Source: Bizionia sp. M204
GTDB lineage: Bacteria; Bacteroidota; Bacteroidia; Flavobacteriales; Flavobacteriaceae
Direction: 5' to 3'
DNA: 64,000 nucleotides
NCBI RefSeq assembly: GCF_023205095.1
Contig: NZ_CP046242.1
Span: 2,655,001-2,719,000, forward strand
The notes beneath the pieces were generated by a model. That model did no database searches and was not told the origin of the DNA. It saw only the letters and a program-made list of their open reading frames with translations. Below are positions 16,685 to 25,288 of this stretch, in pieces; positions within the stretch are counted from its first letter, which is position 1, and each line of letters begins with the position of its first letter. The translations under genes were made by a program, and so were the position numbers.

Positions 16685-17596
16685 ATGAAAAAATTAGTTT
16701 TTGTCATTACAATTTTGGGAATAGTTTATTCTTGTAAAAACGAAAATAACACCAATTCCAAATTACAAGTTGTTACAACCACAACTATGATAACCGATTT
16801 AGTTCAAAATATTGGTGGGAATTATATAGATGTTGAGGGTTTAATGGGAAGCGGTGTAGATCCACATTTATATAAAGCCAGTGAAGGCGATGTCAATAAA
16901 ATTGCGCATGCTGATGTTATTTTTTATGGTGGATTACACTTGGAAGGCAAACTCGTTGAAGTCTTCGAAAAAATGGGAAGTCAAAATATTAATACCATTG
17001 CCGTTTCAGATGCGGTAGATAAAAAAACACTAATTGGGTCTGAATATTTCGCCTCTAATTATGATCCCCATATATGGTTTGATGTAACAAATTGGGAATT
17101 AATTACACAATTTGTTGTCGAAAAATTATCAGAAGCCAACCCAGAACATCAAGCAGCTTTCGAAAAAAATGGTGCGGATTATTTAGAAAAGTTAAAAGCT
17201 TTAAATGAAGAAATAAAGTCTGTAATCAGTACACTACCAGAAGACAAACGTATTCTAGTTACCGCTCATGATGCATTTAATTATTTTGGCCAAGCTTACG
17301 GTTTTGAAGTTGTTGGGCTTCAAGGGTTATCAACGGCTACCGAGGCTGGTGTTCAAGACGTTCAAAATTTAGCTACCTTTATTATTGACAAACAAGTAAA
17401 AGCCATTTTTGTAGAAAGTTCCGTGCCAAAACGTACTATTGAAGCACTCCAAGCTGCCGTACAATCTAAAGGTTTTGATGTGCAAATTGGTGGCACATTA
17501 TATTCAGATGCATTGGGAAATGCTGGCACAGAAGAAGGTACGTATATTGGTATGTTTACCTATAATGTGAATACGATTGTGAATGCGCTCAAGTAA
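16685..17596 (+). CDS. Mn-type substrate-binding lipoprotein of a metal ABC importer
   Basis: 303 residues; the lipobox ends at Cys17 (IVYSC). It is a TroA/PsaA-fold cluster 9 binding protein. The four metal ligands can be read as His in DPHLY, His in DPHIW, Glu in FVESSVP and Asp in LYSDALG. His-His-Glu-Asp is the manganese/iron set; zinc proteins (ZnuA) use a third His. There is no His-rich loop, again unlike ZnuA. A TACCTTCG -7-like element is at 16659-16666. The ATPase and two permeases follow. Confidence 0.88.
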   Translation: MKKLVFVITILGIVYSCKNENNTNSKLQVVTTTTMITDLVQNIGGNYIDVEGLMGSGVDPHLYKASEGDVNKIAHADVIFYGGLHLEGKLVEVFEKMGSQNINTIAVSDAVDKKTLIGSEYFASNYDPHIWFDVTNWELITQFVVEKLSEANPEHQAAFEKNGADYLEKLKALNEEIKSVISTLPEDKRILVTAHDAFNYFGQAYGFEVVGLQGLSTATEAGVQDVQNLATFIIDKQVKAIFVESSVPKRTIEALQAAVQSKGFDVQIGGTLYSDALGNAGTEEGTYIGMFTYNVNTIVNALK

Positions 17597-17814
17597 TAAA
17601 AGTGAATTATAAAAATTCAAGTTCTATTTTGATTAAAGACATGTAAAGAACTAAAAAAAGGTAAGGTGAAATTCCCTTATCAACTCGTAGAATTGACCAT
17701 CAAAATTCAGAAATAATGAGTGAAAAAACGGAATTGCAAAGCGCAGCTTCAAGCATGAAGATTTGAAAACGAATGGCACTTTAGTGATTTACTAATTTTG
17801 ACAATGATTTTTTG

Positions 17815-17842
17815 GTTCGTTTTGTATCAAGACAAAATGAAC
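17815..17842. repeat. Hairpin (dispersed intergenic repeat candidate)
   Basis: GTTCGTTTTGT (17815-17825) and ACAAAATGAAC (17832-17842) form an 11-bp stem with one mismatch and a 6-base loop. It lies in the 258-bp gap before the ATPase gene. From memory, similar GTTC..TTTTGT..ACAAAA..GAAC hairpins recur between genes in flavobacteria. It weakens any ATPase start upstream of 17842. Confidence 0.45.
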
Positions 17843-17854
17843 AGAAATATATTT

Positions 17855-18628
17855 ATGAAACAACCAAACGAAAATAAAAACACAACGGACCCGTCGGGCG
17901 TCATGGCCGTTCAAATAGACGACCTTACCGTTGCCTATAACTACAAACCCGTACTTTGGGATATTGACTTGGAAATCCCAGAAGGCGTGCTTATGGCCAT
18001 TGTTGGCCCAAATGGCGCCGGAAAATCCACGCTTATCAAAGCCATTTTAGGAATTTTAAAACCTATAGCTGGTAGTGTAAGCATTTACGGCAAACCCTAT
18101 AATAAACAACGAGATTTAGTAGCGTATGTTCCACAAAAAGGGAGTGTGGATTGGGATTTTCCTACGACAGCTTTAGATGTTGTTATGATGGGAACTTATG
18201 GAAGTTTGGGCTGGATTAAACGACCAGGGCAAAAGGAGAAAAAAGCATCTTTAGAAGCTTTGGAACAAGTGGGGATGTTAGCCTTTAAAAACCGTCAAAT
18301 TAGTCAGCTGTCTGGTGGTCAGCAACAACGTATTTTTTTAGCACGAGCACTCGTTCAAGATGCTTCCATTTATTTTATGGATGAACCCTTTCAAGGTGTG
18401 GATGCTACAACTGAAATTGCCATTATTAACATCCTAAAAGCTTTACGAAAAGCGAATAAAACGGTCATTGTTGTCCATCACGATTTACAAACCGTTCCGG
18501 AGTATTTTGACTGGGTAACTTTCTTAAATGTGAAAAAAATTGCCACTGGTCCTGTTAAAGATATTTTTAATGATGACAACCTAACAAAGACCTATGGTAT
18601 TAATTATAAGGTGAGTATTCAGAAATAA
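17855..18628 (+). CDS. Metal ABC transporter ATP-binding protein
   Basis: About 257 residues from ATG 17855; an alternative start at 17903 ([10 protein letters not shown]) is also plausible and fits the domain boundary better. It has Walker [11 protein letters not shown]-loop [12 protein letters not shown], signature LSGGQQQR and Walker [10 protein letters not shown], with the switch His in VVHHD. The W-D-F-P phrase after the Q-loop is typical of Mn/Zn cluster 9 transporters. The start is uncertain because in-frame Met codons reach back to 17798 across a hairpin. Confidence 0.9.
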   Translation: MKQPNENKNTTDPSGVMAVQIDDLTVAYNYKPVLWDIDLEIPEGVLMAIVGPNGAGKSTLIKAILGILKPIAGSVSIYGKPYNKQRDLVAYVPQKGSVDWDFPTTALDVVMMGTYGSLGWIKRPGQKEKKASLEALEQVGMLAFKNRQISQLSGGQQQRIFLARALVQDASIYFMDEPFQGVDATTEIAIINILKALRKANKTVIVVHHDLQTVPEYFDWVTFLNVKKIATGPVKDIFNDDNLTKTYGINYKVSIQK

Positions 18629-18703
18629 AATTCCTGGGAACGCATGAATCTCGTATATATACCAAAATTAAGTATAGAAACATATCCTAAAAACTAAAGA
18701 CTA

Positions 18704-19831
18704 ATAGACTTAACACAATACATAGAACTCCTCATCAACGATTATACTTTACGTACTATCACGCTTGGCACTGCTATTTTAGGAGCCGTAACTGGTATGC
18801 TAGGAAGTTTTGCTGTATTGCGAAAACAAAGCTTACTAGGTGATGCCATTTCGCATGCTGCCTTGCCTGGAATTGCCATTGCATTTTTAATTACAGGAGC
18901 CAAAGACAGCAACACCTTATTACTTGGAGCTTTAGTCAGCGGCTTAATCGGAACGTTTTGGATTCGTGGAATTGTTACTAAAACACACTTAAAATCAGAT
19001 ACGGCTTTAGGATTAATTTTGTCCTTGTTTTTTGGATTTGGAATGCTCTTATTAACCTTTATTCAAAAACAACCCAATGCCAATCAAGCGGGTTTGGAAA
19101 AATATTTATTCGGCCAGGCAGCAACACTTGTAGAAAGTGATGTTTGGCTGATGGCAATTGTTACTGGGCTTTGCTTAATTGTTTTACTCCTATTTTGGAA
19201 AGAATTTAAAATTCTTTTATTTGATAAAGATTATGCACAAACCATTGGTTTTAACACAAAAATAATTGACATTCTTATTACCTCGTTCATCGTGGTAGCC
19301 ATTGTTTTAGGCCTACAAACAGTTGGCGTGGTATTAATGAGCGCCATGCTTTTAGCACCTGCAGCTGCAGCGCGACAGTGGACAAATAGCTTAAGTACCA
19401 TGGTATTTCTGGCGGCTATTTTTGGTGCATTTTCGGGTGTTTTTGGAACGGCCATTAGCGCTAGTCAAAACAACTTATCTACAGGACCCGTAATTGTTTT
19501 AGTGGCATCCGTGTTTGTATTGTTTTCCTTTATTTTTTCACCAAATCGTGGATTACTTTTCAGACAAATTAGATTTATTAAAAATCGTCGTGATTTAGAA
19601 CAACATAAAACGTTAGCATTCATGTTTCAAATTGCGAAAACACACGATAATATTTCGCATCCGCATACCATTAAAATTCTAAATAATTTTCAAGGATTTA
19701 CAAGAGGAACACTTCAAAAATTAGTCGATAAAAATTATGTTACGCTTGATGGAACGATGTGGAGTTTAACGCAGGAAGGTTTTGAAACCGCTTCCAATTT
19801 GTACAACCAACAAACTACAAAACATGAGTAG
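18704..19831 (+). CDS. Metal ABC permease with C-terminal winged helix; no ordinary start codon
   Basis: Membrane part (about residues 1-285) is an ABC-3 family permease with about eight helices. The last 90 residues are soluble and look like a winged helix (SLTQEGFETASNLY), related to DtxR-type regulators. The first ATG in frame, 18797, would cut into the first membrane helix. The frame extends back to an ATA at 18704-18706 (then D-L-T-Q-Y-I-E-L-L) after a stop at 18695-18697, with no ATG, GTG or TTG between. I therefore place the start at this ATA, as an AUA start or a mutated ATG. It overlaps the next permease by 8 bp. Confidence 0.75.
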   Translation: MDLTQYIELLINDYTLRTITLGTAILGAVTGMLGSFAVLRKQSLLGDAISHAALPGIAIAFLITGAKDSNTLLLGALVSGLIGTFWIRGIVTKTHLKSDTALGLILSLFFGFGMLLLTFIQKQPNANQAGLEKYLFGQAATLVESDVWLMAIVTGLCLIVLLLFWKEFKILLFDKDYAQTIGFNTKIIDILITSFIVVAIVLGLQTVGVVLMSAMLLAPAAAARQWTNSLSTMVFLAAIFGAFSGVFGTAISASQNNLSTGPVIVLVASVFVLFSFIFSPNRGLLFRQIRFIKNRRDLEQHKTLAFMFQIAKTHDNISHPHTIKILNNFQGFTRGTLQKLVDKNYVTLDGTMWSLTQEGFETASNLYNQQTTKHE

Positions 19832-20984
19832 CGCACAATTTGAAATACAGCTTATTGCTAGTTTGGTGGCCTTAGCCTGTGCCATTCCAGGAACTTTCTT
19901 GGTACTGCGGAAAATGGCCATGATTAGTGACGCCATTAGTCATTCTATTTTACCAGGTTTAGTGGTTGGATTTTTTATTACCCAAGATTTAAATTCGCCA
20001 TTACTTATACTTTTAGCAGCATTAACTGGTGTAATTACGGTTGTTTTGGTGGAACAAATTCAGAAAACAGGATTAGTAAAGGAAGACACAGCTATCGGAC
20101 TCGTTTTTCCGGCCCTGTTTAGTATAGGTGTCATTATGATTGCAAAAAATGCCAATGACATCCACCTAGACGTAGATGCTGTTTTACTAGGTGAATTAGC
20201 ATTTGCCCCTTTTGATAGACTCATTATTTCAGGAACAGATGTTGGCCCAAAATCCCTTTGGGTAATTGGCACCATTCTATTAATTACAATTGGACTTTTA
20301 ATCGCCTTTTTTAAAGAACTCAAATTAAGCACGTTTGATGCTGGTTTGGCAGCATCTTTAGGATTTTCACCTGTCGCTATTCATTATGGATTAATGACGG
20401 TTTCATCGGTAACAACTGTTGGCGCCTTTGATGCTGTTGGTGCTATTTTAGTCGTGGCGCTTATGATTGCTCCTGCTGCAAGTGCCTATTTACTAACAAC
20501 CGATTTAAAGAAAATGCTCGCATTATCCATGTTTTTTGGCGTGTTTAGTGCTATTTCTGGTTATTGGCTAGCGCATTGGTTAGATGCTTCCATTGCGGGA
20601 TCCATCACTACCATGTTAGGTGTTTTATTTTTAATTGTGTATTTATTTGCACCTAGCAAAGGATTAATTGTCGTAATGTATCGTGAGAAACAGCAAAAAA
20701 TTGAAGTGTCGCTTCTCACCTTTTTACTGCATTTAAAAAACCACGCTGAAGCTAGTGAACGCCATGTGAATCATCTTTCCGAACATATTAACTGGCAAAA
20801 AATTCGAGCAAAAACGGTTTTAGATTTAGCTCAAAAAAACAATATGATTACTATTGATAACAACCTTGTTTCCTTAACCGAAAAAGGGGATATATTTACC
20901 ACACAAGCTATCGATTATATCATTACCAACGAAGATGCACAAATTGAAGATATGAAGGATGATTTCTTTTTGTTTAGGGGTTAA
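19824..20984 (+). CDS. Second metal ABC permease with C-terminal winged helix
   Basis: 386 residues from the ATG at 19824 (MSSAQFEIQL); the in-frame ATG at 19782 lies inside the previous gene and adds non-membrane residues. ABC-3 family helices span residues 8-285, including the conserved DAISHS ... LPG loop. A C-terminal soluble region (residues 295-386, KTVLDLAQKNNMITID, SLTEKGD) again forms a winged-helix-like domain. It is translationally coupled to the first permease; the two probably make a heterodimeric channel. Confidence 0.92.
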   Translation: MSSAQFEIQLIASLVALACAIPGTFLVLRKMAMISDAISHSILPGLVVGFFITQDLNSPLLILLAALTGVITVVLVEQIQKTGLVKEDTAIGLVFPALFSIGVIMIAKNANDIHLDVDAVLLGELAFAPFDRLIISGTDVGPKSLWVIGTILLITIGLLIAFFKELKLSTFDAGLAASLGFSPVAIHYGLMTVSSVTTVGAFDAVGAILVVALMIAPAASAYLLTTDLKKMLALSMFFGVFSAISGYWLAHWLDASIAGSITTMLGVLFLIVYLFAPSKGLIVVMYREKQQKIEVSLLTFLLHLKNHAEASERHVNHLSEHINWQKIRAKTVLDLAQKNNMITIDNNLVSLTEKGDIFTTQAIDYIITNEDAQIEDMKDDFFLFRG

Positions 20985-21070
20985 TCCGTTTTAAAAAAAT
21001 AAAACCAAATTATCTATTGTAATCTAACAAACTATCAATATATTTGTAACCATGTATAAGGTTGTGTAAT

Positions 21071-22354
21071 ATGGTTATTAAAGATTATTATTCTATTTCA
21101 GAGGTATCAGATATTTTGGGGAAAAGCACAGAAACCTTAAGGCGCTGGGACAATTCTGGCAAACTTCCTGCTGCTCGTGAACCGATGAGTGATTATAGAA
21201 TTTATAGAAAAGAGCAACTAGAGCTTTTTCCAAGGTTTAATGAATACATAAATGGAAATGATTTTCAAGGGAATTTTGTAAAACCAGATAATGCATATTC
21301 TGTTTTAGAATTGTTTGCTGGAGCAGGTGGATTAGCTTTAGGACTTGAAAAAGCGGGTTTAAAATGTGTTGCCTTAAATGAAATTGACAAATGGGCTTGT
21401 GGAACCTTAAGAAAAAACAGGCCAAATTGGAATATTTTGGAAGGTGATATTCAAAATTTTGATTTTTCAGATTACACCAATAAAGTTGATATAGTAACTG
21501 GCGGATTTCCTTGTCAAGCTTTTAGCTATGCTGGGAAAAAACTAGGATTGAATGATACACGGGGTACTTTGTTTTATGAATTTGCGCGCGTTGTTAATGA
21601 TGTGAAGCCAAAAATTTGTTTAGGTGAAAACGTTAAAGGTTTATTAAGTCATGAAAAAGGAAAAACACTTGAAGGCATGATTTCTGTTTTAGATGAAATT
21701 GGCTACAATGTTGTAACACCAACCAAAGTTTTAAAAGCTATAAATTATAATGTTCCCCAGAAAAGAGAACGCCTTATTTTAATAGGTGTTCGTAAAGATA
21801 TCCATTTAAAATATAAATACCCTTTACCTTATGACACCATTTACAATTTGAGTGATGCTTTAAAAAAAGGTGAATTATTTGATTGTAATGTTCCAAAATC
21901 TGAAGGCTCAAAATATCCACAACATAAAAAAGACGTTTTAGATTTGGTTCCGCAAAAGGGATATTGGCGCGATTTGCCTTTAGATATTCAAAAGGAATAC
22001 ATGCAAAAAAGCTTCTATTTGGGTGGTGGAAAAACAGGAATGGCAAGACGTATTGGCTGGGACGAACCTTGTTTGACGTTAACCTGTAGTCCTGCTCAAA
22101 AACAAACGGAACGCTGTCATCCTGAAGAAACGAGACCTTTTACCGTAAGAGAATACGCACGAATTCAAACCTTCCCCGACAACTGGAAATTCCATGGTTC
22201 TGTAAGTCAACAATACAAACAAATAGGTAATGCAGTTCCTGTAAATTTAGCTAAAGAAATAGGTTATTCTTTGGTCTCTTTTTTGAATAAATATTATGAG
22301 ATTCATCAAAAAAATTTAGATTCTATTTCTTTTGAAAGCGCATCGATAGTTTGA
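21071..22354 (+). CDS. Type II C5-cytosine DNA methyltransferase with N-terminal MerR-like HTH
   Basis: 427 residues from ATG 21071 (a TTG at 21062 is not needed). Residues 4-50 are a MerR-like helix-turn-helix (YYSISEVSDILGKSTETLRRW). The C5-MTase motifs follow: I LELFAGAGGL (about 78), IV GGFPCQAFS with the catalytic Cys (about 140), VI GENVKGL, VIII QKRERLILIG and X GNAVPVNLA (about 400). It modifies cytosine in the site cut by the partner nuclease. The HTH may let it repress its own promoter. Its 3' end overlaps the convergent nuclease gene by 49 bp. Confidence 0.93.
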   Translation: MVIKDYYSISEVSDILGKSTETLRRWDNSGKLPAAREPMSDYRIYRKEQLELFPRFNEYINGNDFQGNFVKPDNAYSVLELFAGAGGLALGLEKAGLKCVALNEIDKWACGTLRKNRPNWNILEGDIQNFDFSDYTNKVDIVTGGFPCQAFSYAGKKLGLNDTRGTLFYEFARVVNDVKPKICLGENVKGLLSHEKGKTLEGMISVLDEIGYNVVTPTKVLKAINYNVPQKRERLILIGVRKDIHLKYKYPLPYDTIYNLSDALKKGELFDCNVPKSEGSKYPQHKKDVLDLVPQKGYWRDLPLDIQKEYMQKSFYLGGGKTGMARRIGWDEPCLTLTCSPAQKQTERCHPEETRPFTVREYARIQTFPDNWKFHGSVSQQYKQIGNAVPVNLAKEIGYSLVSFLNKYYEIHQKNLDSISFESASIV

Positions 22355-23013
22355 TTTAAAACTGATGTACCATCCATTTCTAAAGCAACTTCGCCAACGG
22401 CATCGATAAGATCTAAATAAAAGTCCTTTTTACCCGTTAATCTGTACCAAAAATCTCCACCAATTATAACCGGATATTTTTCGTTTATCTTTTTGTAATG
22501 AGAACTTAATTCCAAAGTTTCGCCATACAAAACGCCAACTACCATATCATTTATACCAATATTTAAATTATTCGTTCTCGCCAAATTAATTGTTCCTATA
22601 AAGTGATTAAAAATAGTTGTAACATCATCAGAATTAATAGTATTGGGGCCGGATTTTAATTGACAATACTTTTTTCTACCATCTATGGCATCTACATACT
22701 CAATATCAATTCCTGGCGTAGTAGAACCGTACCCTTCAAAAAGCATGCTGATTAATTTTTGAAATCGCATTCCAAAGGATGTATTAATAGAGGAACCTAA
22801 AACTCTTGGCAATACTAGCGCTTCAGCTATACTTCTAGGGCTATCGTTACCTTTCAAAAAATTAGCTAAGTACTTAAACAAAAATGGATTTACATTGTAG
22901 TTTTTAAGCCGACCCGCTTTTTTACATCCTACCTTAATATGTGCTTCCACAATTTCATCTCTAAAAAAATCTTTGGCTTTCTCAAGTAGCAGTAAACGTT
23001 GTTTTTCCTCCAT
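22306..23013 (-). CDS. Type II restriction endonuclease (PmeII-like)
   Basis: 235 residues. A PD-(D/E)xK-type site is seen as GID at residues 101-103 and QLK at 118-120. The text resembles proteins annotated as 'PmeII family type II restriction endonuclease' (from memory). It is convergent with the C5-methyltransferase and overlaps its 3' end by 49 bp, so the pair is a complete restriction-modification system. The recognition sequence cannot be read from here. Confidence 0.8.
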   Translation of the reverse strand: MEEKQRLLLLEKAKDFFRDEIVEAHIKVGCKKAGRLKNYNVNPFLFKYLANFLKGNDSPRSIAEALVLPRVLGSSINTSFGMRFQKLISMLFEGYGSTTPGIDIEYVDAIDGRKKYCQLKSGPNTINSDDVTTIFNHFIGTINLARTNNLNIGINDMVVGVLYGETLELSSHYKKINEKYPVIIGGDFWYRLTGKKDFYLDLIDAVGEVALEMDGTSVLNQTIDALSKEIESKFF

Positions 23014-23050
23014 TATTCTAAATATATATTAAGTAAATATAACCCTTAAT

Positions 23051-23815
23051 TTAAAACCCACGCTCCTTCTGCAATTGCTCATAAGCGTCTTGAACTTGTC
23101 GGAACTTTTCTTCAGCACCTATTTGGTGTTCTTTTCCTAAATGAATCACGCGATCTGGATGATACTTTTTAGCCATTTTTCGGTAACCTGCTTTTATTTC
23201 GGTTACCGTTGCAGATTTTTCAATCTCCAATATTTTATAGGCATTATCACTGCTATTATAAAACATAGCTTTTATGCTTTCATAATCTATGGAGCGAATA
23301 CCTAAATAGCCTGAAATAGTATAAATTTTATTTACTTCTGCTTCCGTTACATGACCATCGGCTTTGGCTATTCCAAAGAGAAAATGTAATAATTGTAAAC
23401 GCGACGGATGATCCATCATTTGTCTGATTTGTAAACACACTTGCTGCACAGGAATTTCCTGCTTATTAATTCTTTTAAACAACTGAAAAGCATGATTAGC
23501 ACGCTCTTTCCCGTACATGTGTGCAAACTGCTGACGTACAAAATCCAATTCGCGTTGGTCCTGCTTCCCATCGGCCTTTATAACCACTGATGCTAACACC
23601 AACAAACTAACCTCAAAATCGCCAGAACGGGTTTGTGCTCTTGTTGGTCGGGATCCATAGGTTCCGCCCTTTTGACCTTGACCGAAAATAGTATCCAAAT
23701 CTGTTCTATCTGAAAACACATCCATTAATCCACCTAAAGCCAAGCCAATTATAGCACCAATTGGGCCTCCAAACGACCAGCCTATAGCGGCTCCTATCCA
23801 TTTTGAAAAATTCAT
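23051..23815 (-). CDS. TerB/DnaJ-domain co-chaperone (DjlA-like)
   Basis: 254 residues: a Gly-rich hydrophobic N-terminus (residues 5-32) that may insert in the membrane, a TerB/DjlA helical domain (about 65-180), and a C-terminal J domain (about 190-254, YKILEIEKSATVTEIKAGYR, with the HPD tripeptide in KYHPDRV). It should stimulate a DnaK partner. The length fits the DjlA family. Confidence 0.9.
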   Translation of the reverse strand: MNFSKWIGAAIGWSFGGPIGAIIGLALGGLMDVFSDRTDLDTIFGQGQKGGTYGSRPTRAQTRSGDFEVSLLVLASVVIKADGKQDQRELDFVRQQFAHMYGKERANHAFQLFKRINKQEIPVQQVCLQIRQMMDHPSRLQLLHFLFGIAKADGHVTEAEVNKIYTISGYLGIRSIDYESIKAMFYNSSDNAYKILEIEKSATVTEIKAGYRKMAKKYHPDRVIHLGKEHQIGAEEKFRQVQDAYEQLQKERGF

Positions 23816-23842
23816 GTAAACGCTAATTTTTTATTTATATAA

Positions 23843-23909
23843 AAACCTGAAACTATTAAAATACTTCTAAAAACTGAAGAATGGATTTTCAGGTTTACGA
23901 AATCCATTC
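23843..23909. promoter_or_regulatory. Two mutually exclusive hairpins in a divergent gap
   Basis: Stem 1 pairs AAACCTGAAA (23843-23852) with TTTCAGGTTT (23887-23896). Stem 2 pairs GAATGGATTT (23879-23888) with AAATCCATTC (23900-23909). Both are perfect 10-bp stems sharing two bases, and the right arm of stem 1 lies in the loop of stem 2. Role unknown. Confidence 0.5.
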
Positions 23910-23980
23910 TTAAAAATTAAAATTTTGCGTAAATATACTATTTGTTAGTAGATTGCTTACGGCATTTGTTACACAATTGG

Positions 23981-23988
23981 TATCTTTG
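23981..23988 (+). promoter_or_regulatory. -7 element for the bacilliredoxin gene
   Basis: TATCTTTG matches TAnnTTTG, 38 bp before the ATG at 24027. Confidence 0.5.
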
Positions 23989-24026
23989 CAATTCAATATT
24001 TATTAATCATATAAAACAGAATATAT

Positions 24027-24437
24027 ATGTATCCAGCAGAATTAGTAAAACCAATGCGTGAAGACTTAACCAAAATTGGTTTTGAAGAATTACACACTGC
24101 CGAAGCTGTAGATGCAGCTTTAGCTAAAGAAGGTACAACACTTGTGGTTGTAAATTCCGTTTGCGGTTGTGCAGCAGCCAATGCACGTCCAGGAGCGCGC
24201 ATGAGTTTAGATAACACTAAAAAACCAGACCATATTGTAACGGTTTTTGCAGGTGTTGATAAAGATGCCGTTAACCAAGCGCGTCAGCACATGGTACCAT
24301 TTCCTCCAAGTTCACCTTGTATGGCTTTGTTTAAAGATGGCGAATTAGTCCACATGCTTGAACGTCATCATATTGAAGGTCGTCCAGCTGAAATGATAGC
24401 AGAAAACTTAAAAGATGCCTACAACGCAAATTGCTAA
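24027..24437 (+). CDS. BrxA/BrxB-family bacilliredoxin
   Basis: 136 residues, thioredoxin-like, with the signature CGC active site (NSVCGCAAANARPG, about residues 48-50) and the family's FPPSSPC loop near residue 95. In Firmicutes these proteins remove bacillithiol from mixed disulphides. It is monocistronic, with a clear promoter element and terminator. Confidence 0.93.
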   Translation: MYPAELVKPMREDLTKIGFEELHTAEAVDAALAKEGTTLVVVNSVCGCAAANARPGARMSLDNTKKPDHIVTVFAGVDKDAVNQARQHMVPFPPSSPCMALFKDGELVHMLERHHIEGRPAEMIAENLKDAYNANC

Positions 24438-24459
24438 AACAGGTATTTAATTCAAATTT

Positions 24460-24488
24460 AAACCACGATTTTATCGTGGTTTTTTTTG
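24460..24488 (+). terminator. Rho-independent terminator
   Basis: AACCACGA (24461-24468) pairs with TCGTGGTT (24474-24481), 5-base loop, followed by a T run, 23 bases after the bacilliredoxin stop. Confidence 0.9.
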
Positions 24489-24539
24489 TGCATGAAACAG
24501 TTTAAAGTAATTTAGCAGTACTTATTAGATATCATTAAA

Positions 24540-25277
24540 ATGGAAAAAATTGTCGCCTATATTTTAACGAGTATTTATGCCGTTTTCTTTTTATTAACAT
24601 TGGTTGTTTTCCACCCAATTCAATGGTTTTGTTTTAATGTGCTAGGTCGTAAAGCCCATAAAATTAGTGTAGATTGGTTGCAATTCTTCATTATGCGCTG
24701 TACCAATATTTTAGGAACGCGTTACACTTTTACCAACACCCATGATATTCCAAAGGGTCACCCTGTAATTATTGTGGCTAACCATCAAAGCATGTATGAT
24801 ATTTCGCCTATAATGTGGTATTTGCGCGAGATCAATCCAAAATTTATTAGTAAACAGGAACTTGGAAGAGGTATTCCAAGTGTGTCCTATAATTTACGTC
24901 ATGGTGGATCGGTTTTAATCGACAGAAAAAACCCAAGACAAGCACTTCCGGCACTGATGAAGTTTGGTGAATATATTGAAGAAACCAAGGGTACAGCTGT
25001 TATTTTCCCAGAAGGTACGCGAAGTAAAAATGGCCAACCTAAACCATTTCAAACAAAAGGACTCGAAATTTTAATTAAAAAAATCCCGTCCGCCATTATA
25101 GTTCCTATTACCATTAACAATTCCTGGAAGCTATTAAAATATGGGAAATTCCCAATGGGAATTGGAAATCATGTAAAATTAACGGTTCATAACCCTATAA
25201 AATTAGCTACCTTTGAGAATAAGTCGAAGCTAATTGAGCAAATTGAAAGCACAATTGCCTCGGCAATAGAACTTTAA
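24540..25277 (+). CDS. plsC: 1-acyl-sn-glycerol-3-phosphate acyltransferase
   Basis: 245 residues with one or two N-terminal membrane helices (residues 5-30). Catalytic motif NHQSMYD (NHxxxxD, about residues 80-86) and FPEGTRS (about 158-164) are intact. It acylates lysophosphatidic acid at the membrane. The next gene, 11 bp downstream, is an acyl-ACP desaturase, so both act in membrane lipid synthesis and are likely co-transcribed. Confidence 0.93.
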   Translation: MEKIVAYILTSIYAVFFLLTLVVFHPIQWFCFNVLGRKAHKISVDWLQFFIMRCTNILGTRYTFTNTHDIPKGHPVIIVANHQSMYDISPIMWYLREINPKFISKQELGRGIPSVSYNLRHGGSVLIDRKNPRQALPALMKFGEYIEETKGTAVIFPEGTRSKNGQPKPFQTKGLEILIKKIPSAIIVPITINNSWKLLKYGKFPMGIGNHVKLTVHNPIKLATFENKSKLIEQIESTIASAIEL

Positions 25278-25288
25278 AATTCAACATT

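Noticed and set aside
17798-17854. ATPase N-terminal extension from ATG 17798
   Set aside because: The bases form a hairpin repeat and the residues are outside the ATPase domain.
18797-19831. Permease start at ATG 18797
   Set aside because: It would remove half of the first membrane helix; the helix continues upstream in frame to 18704.
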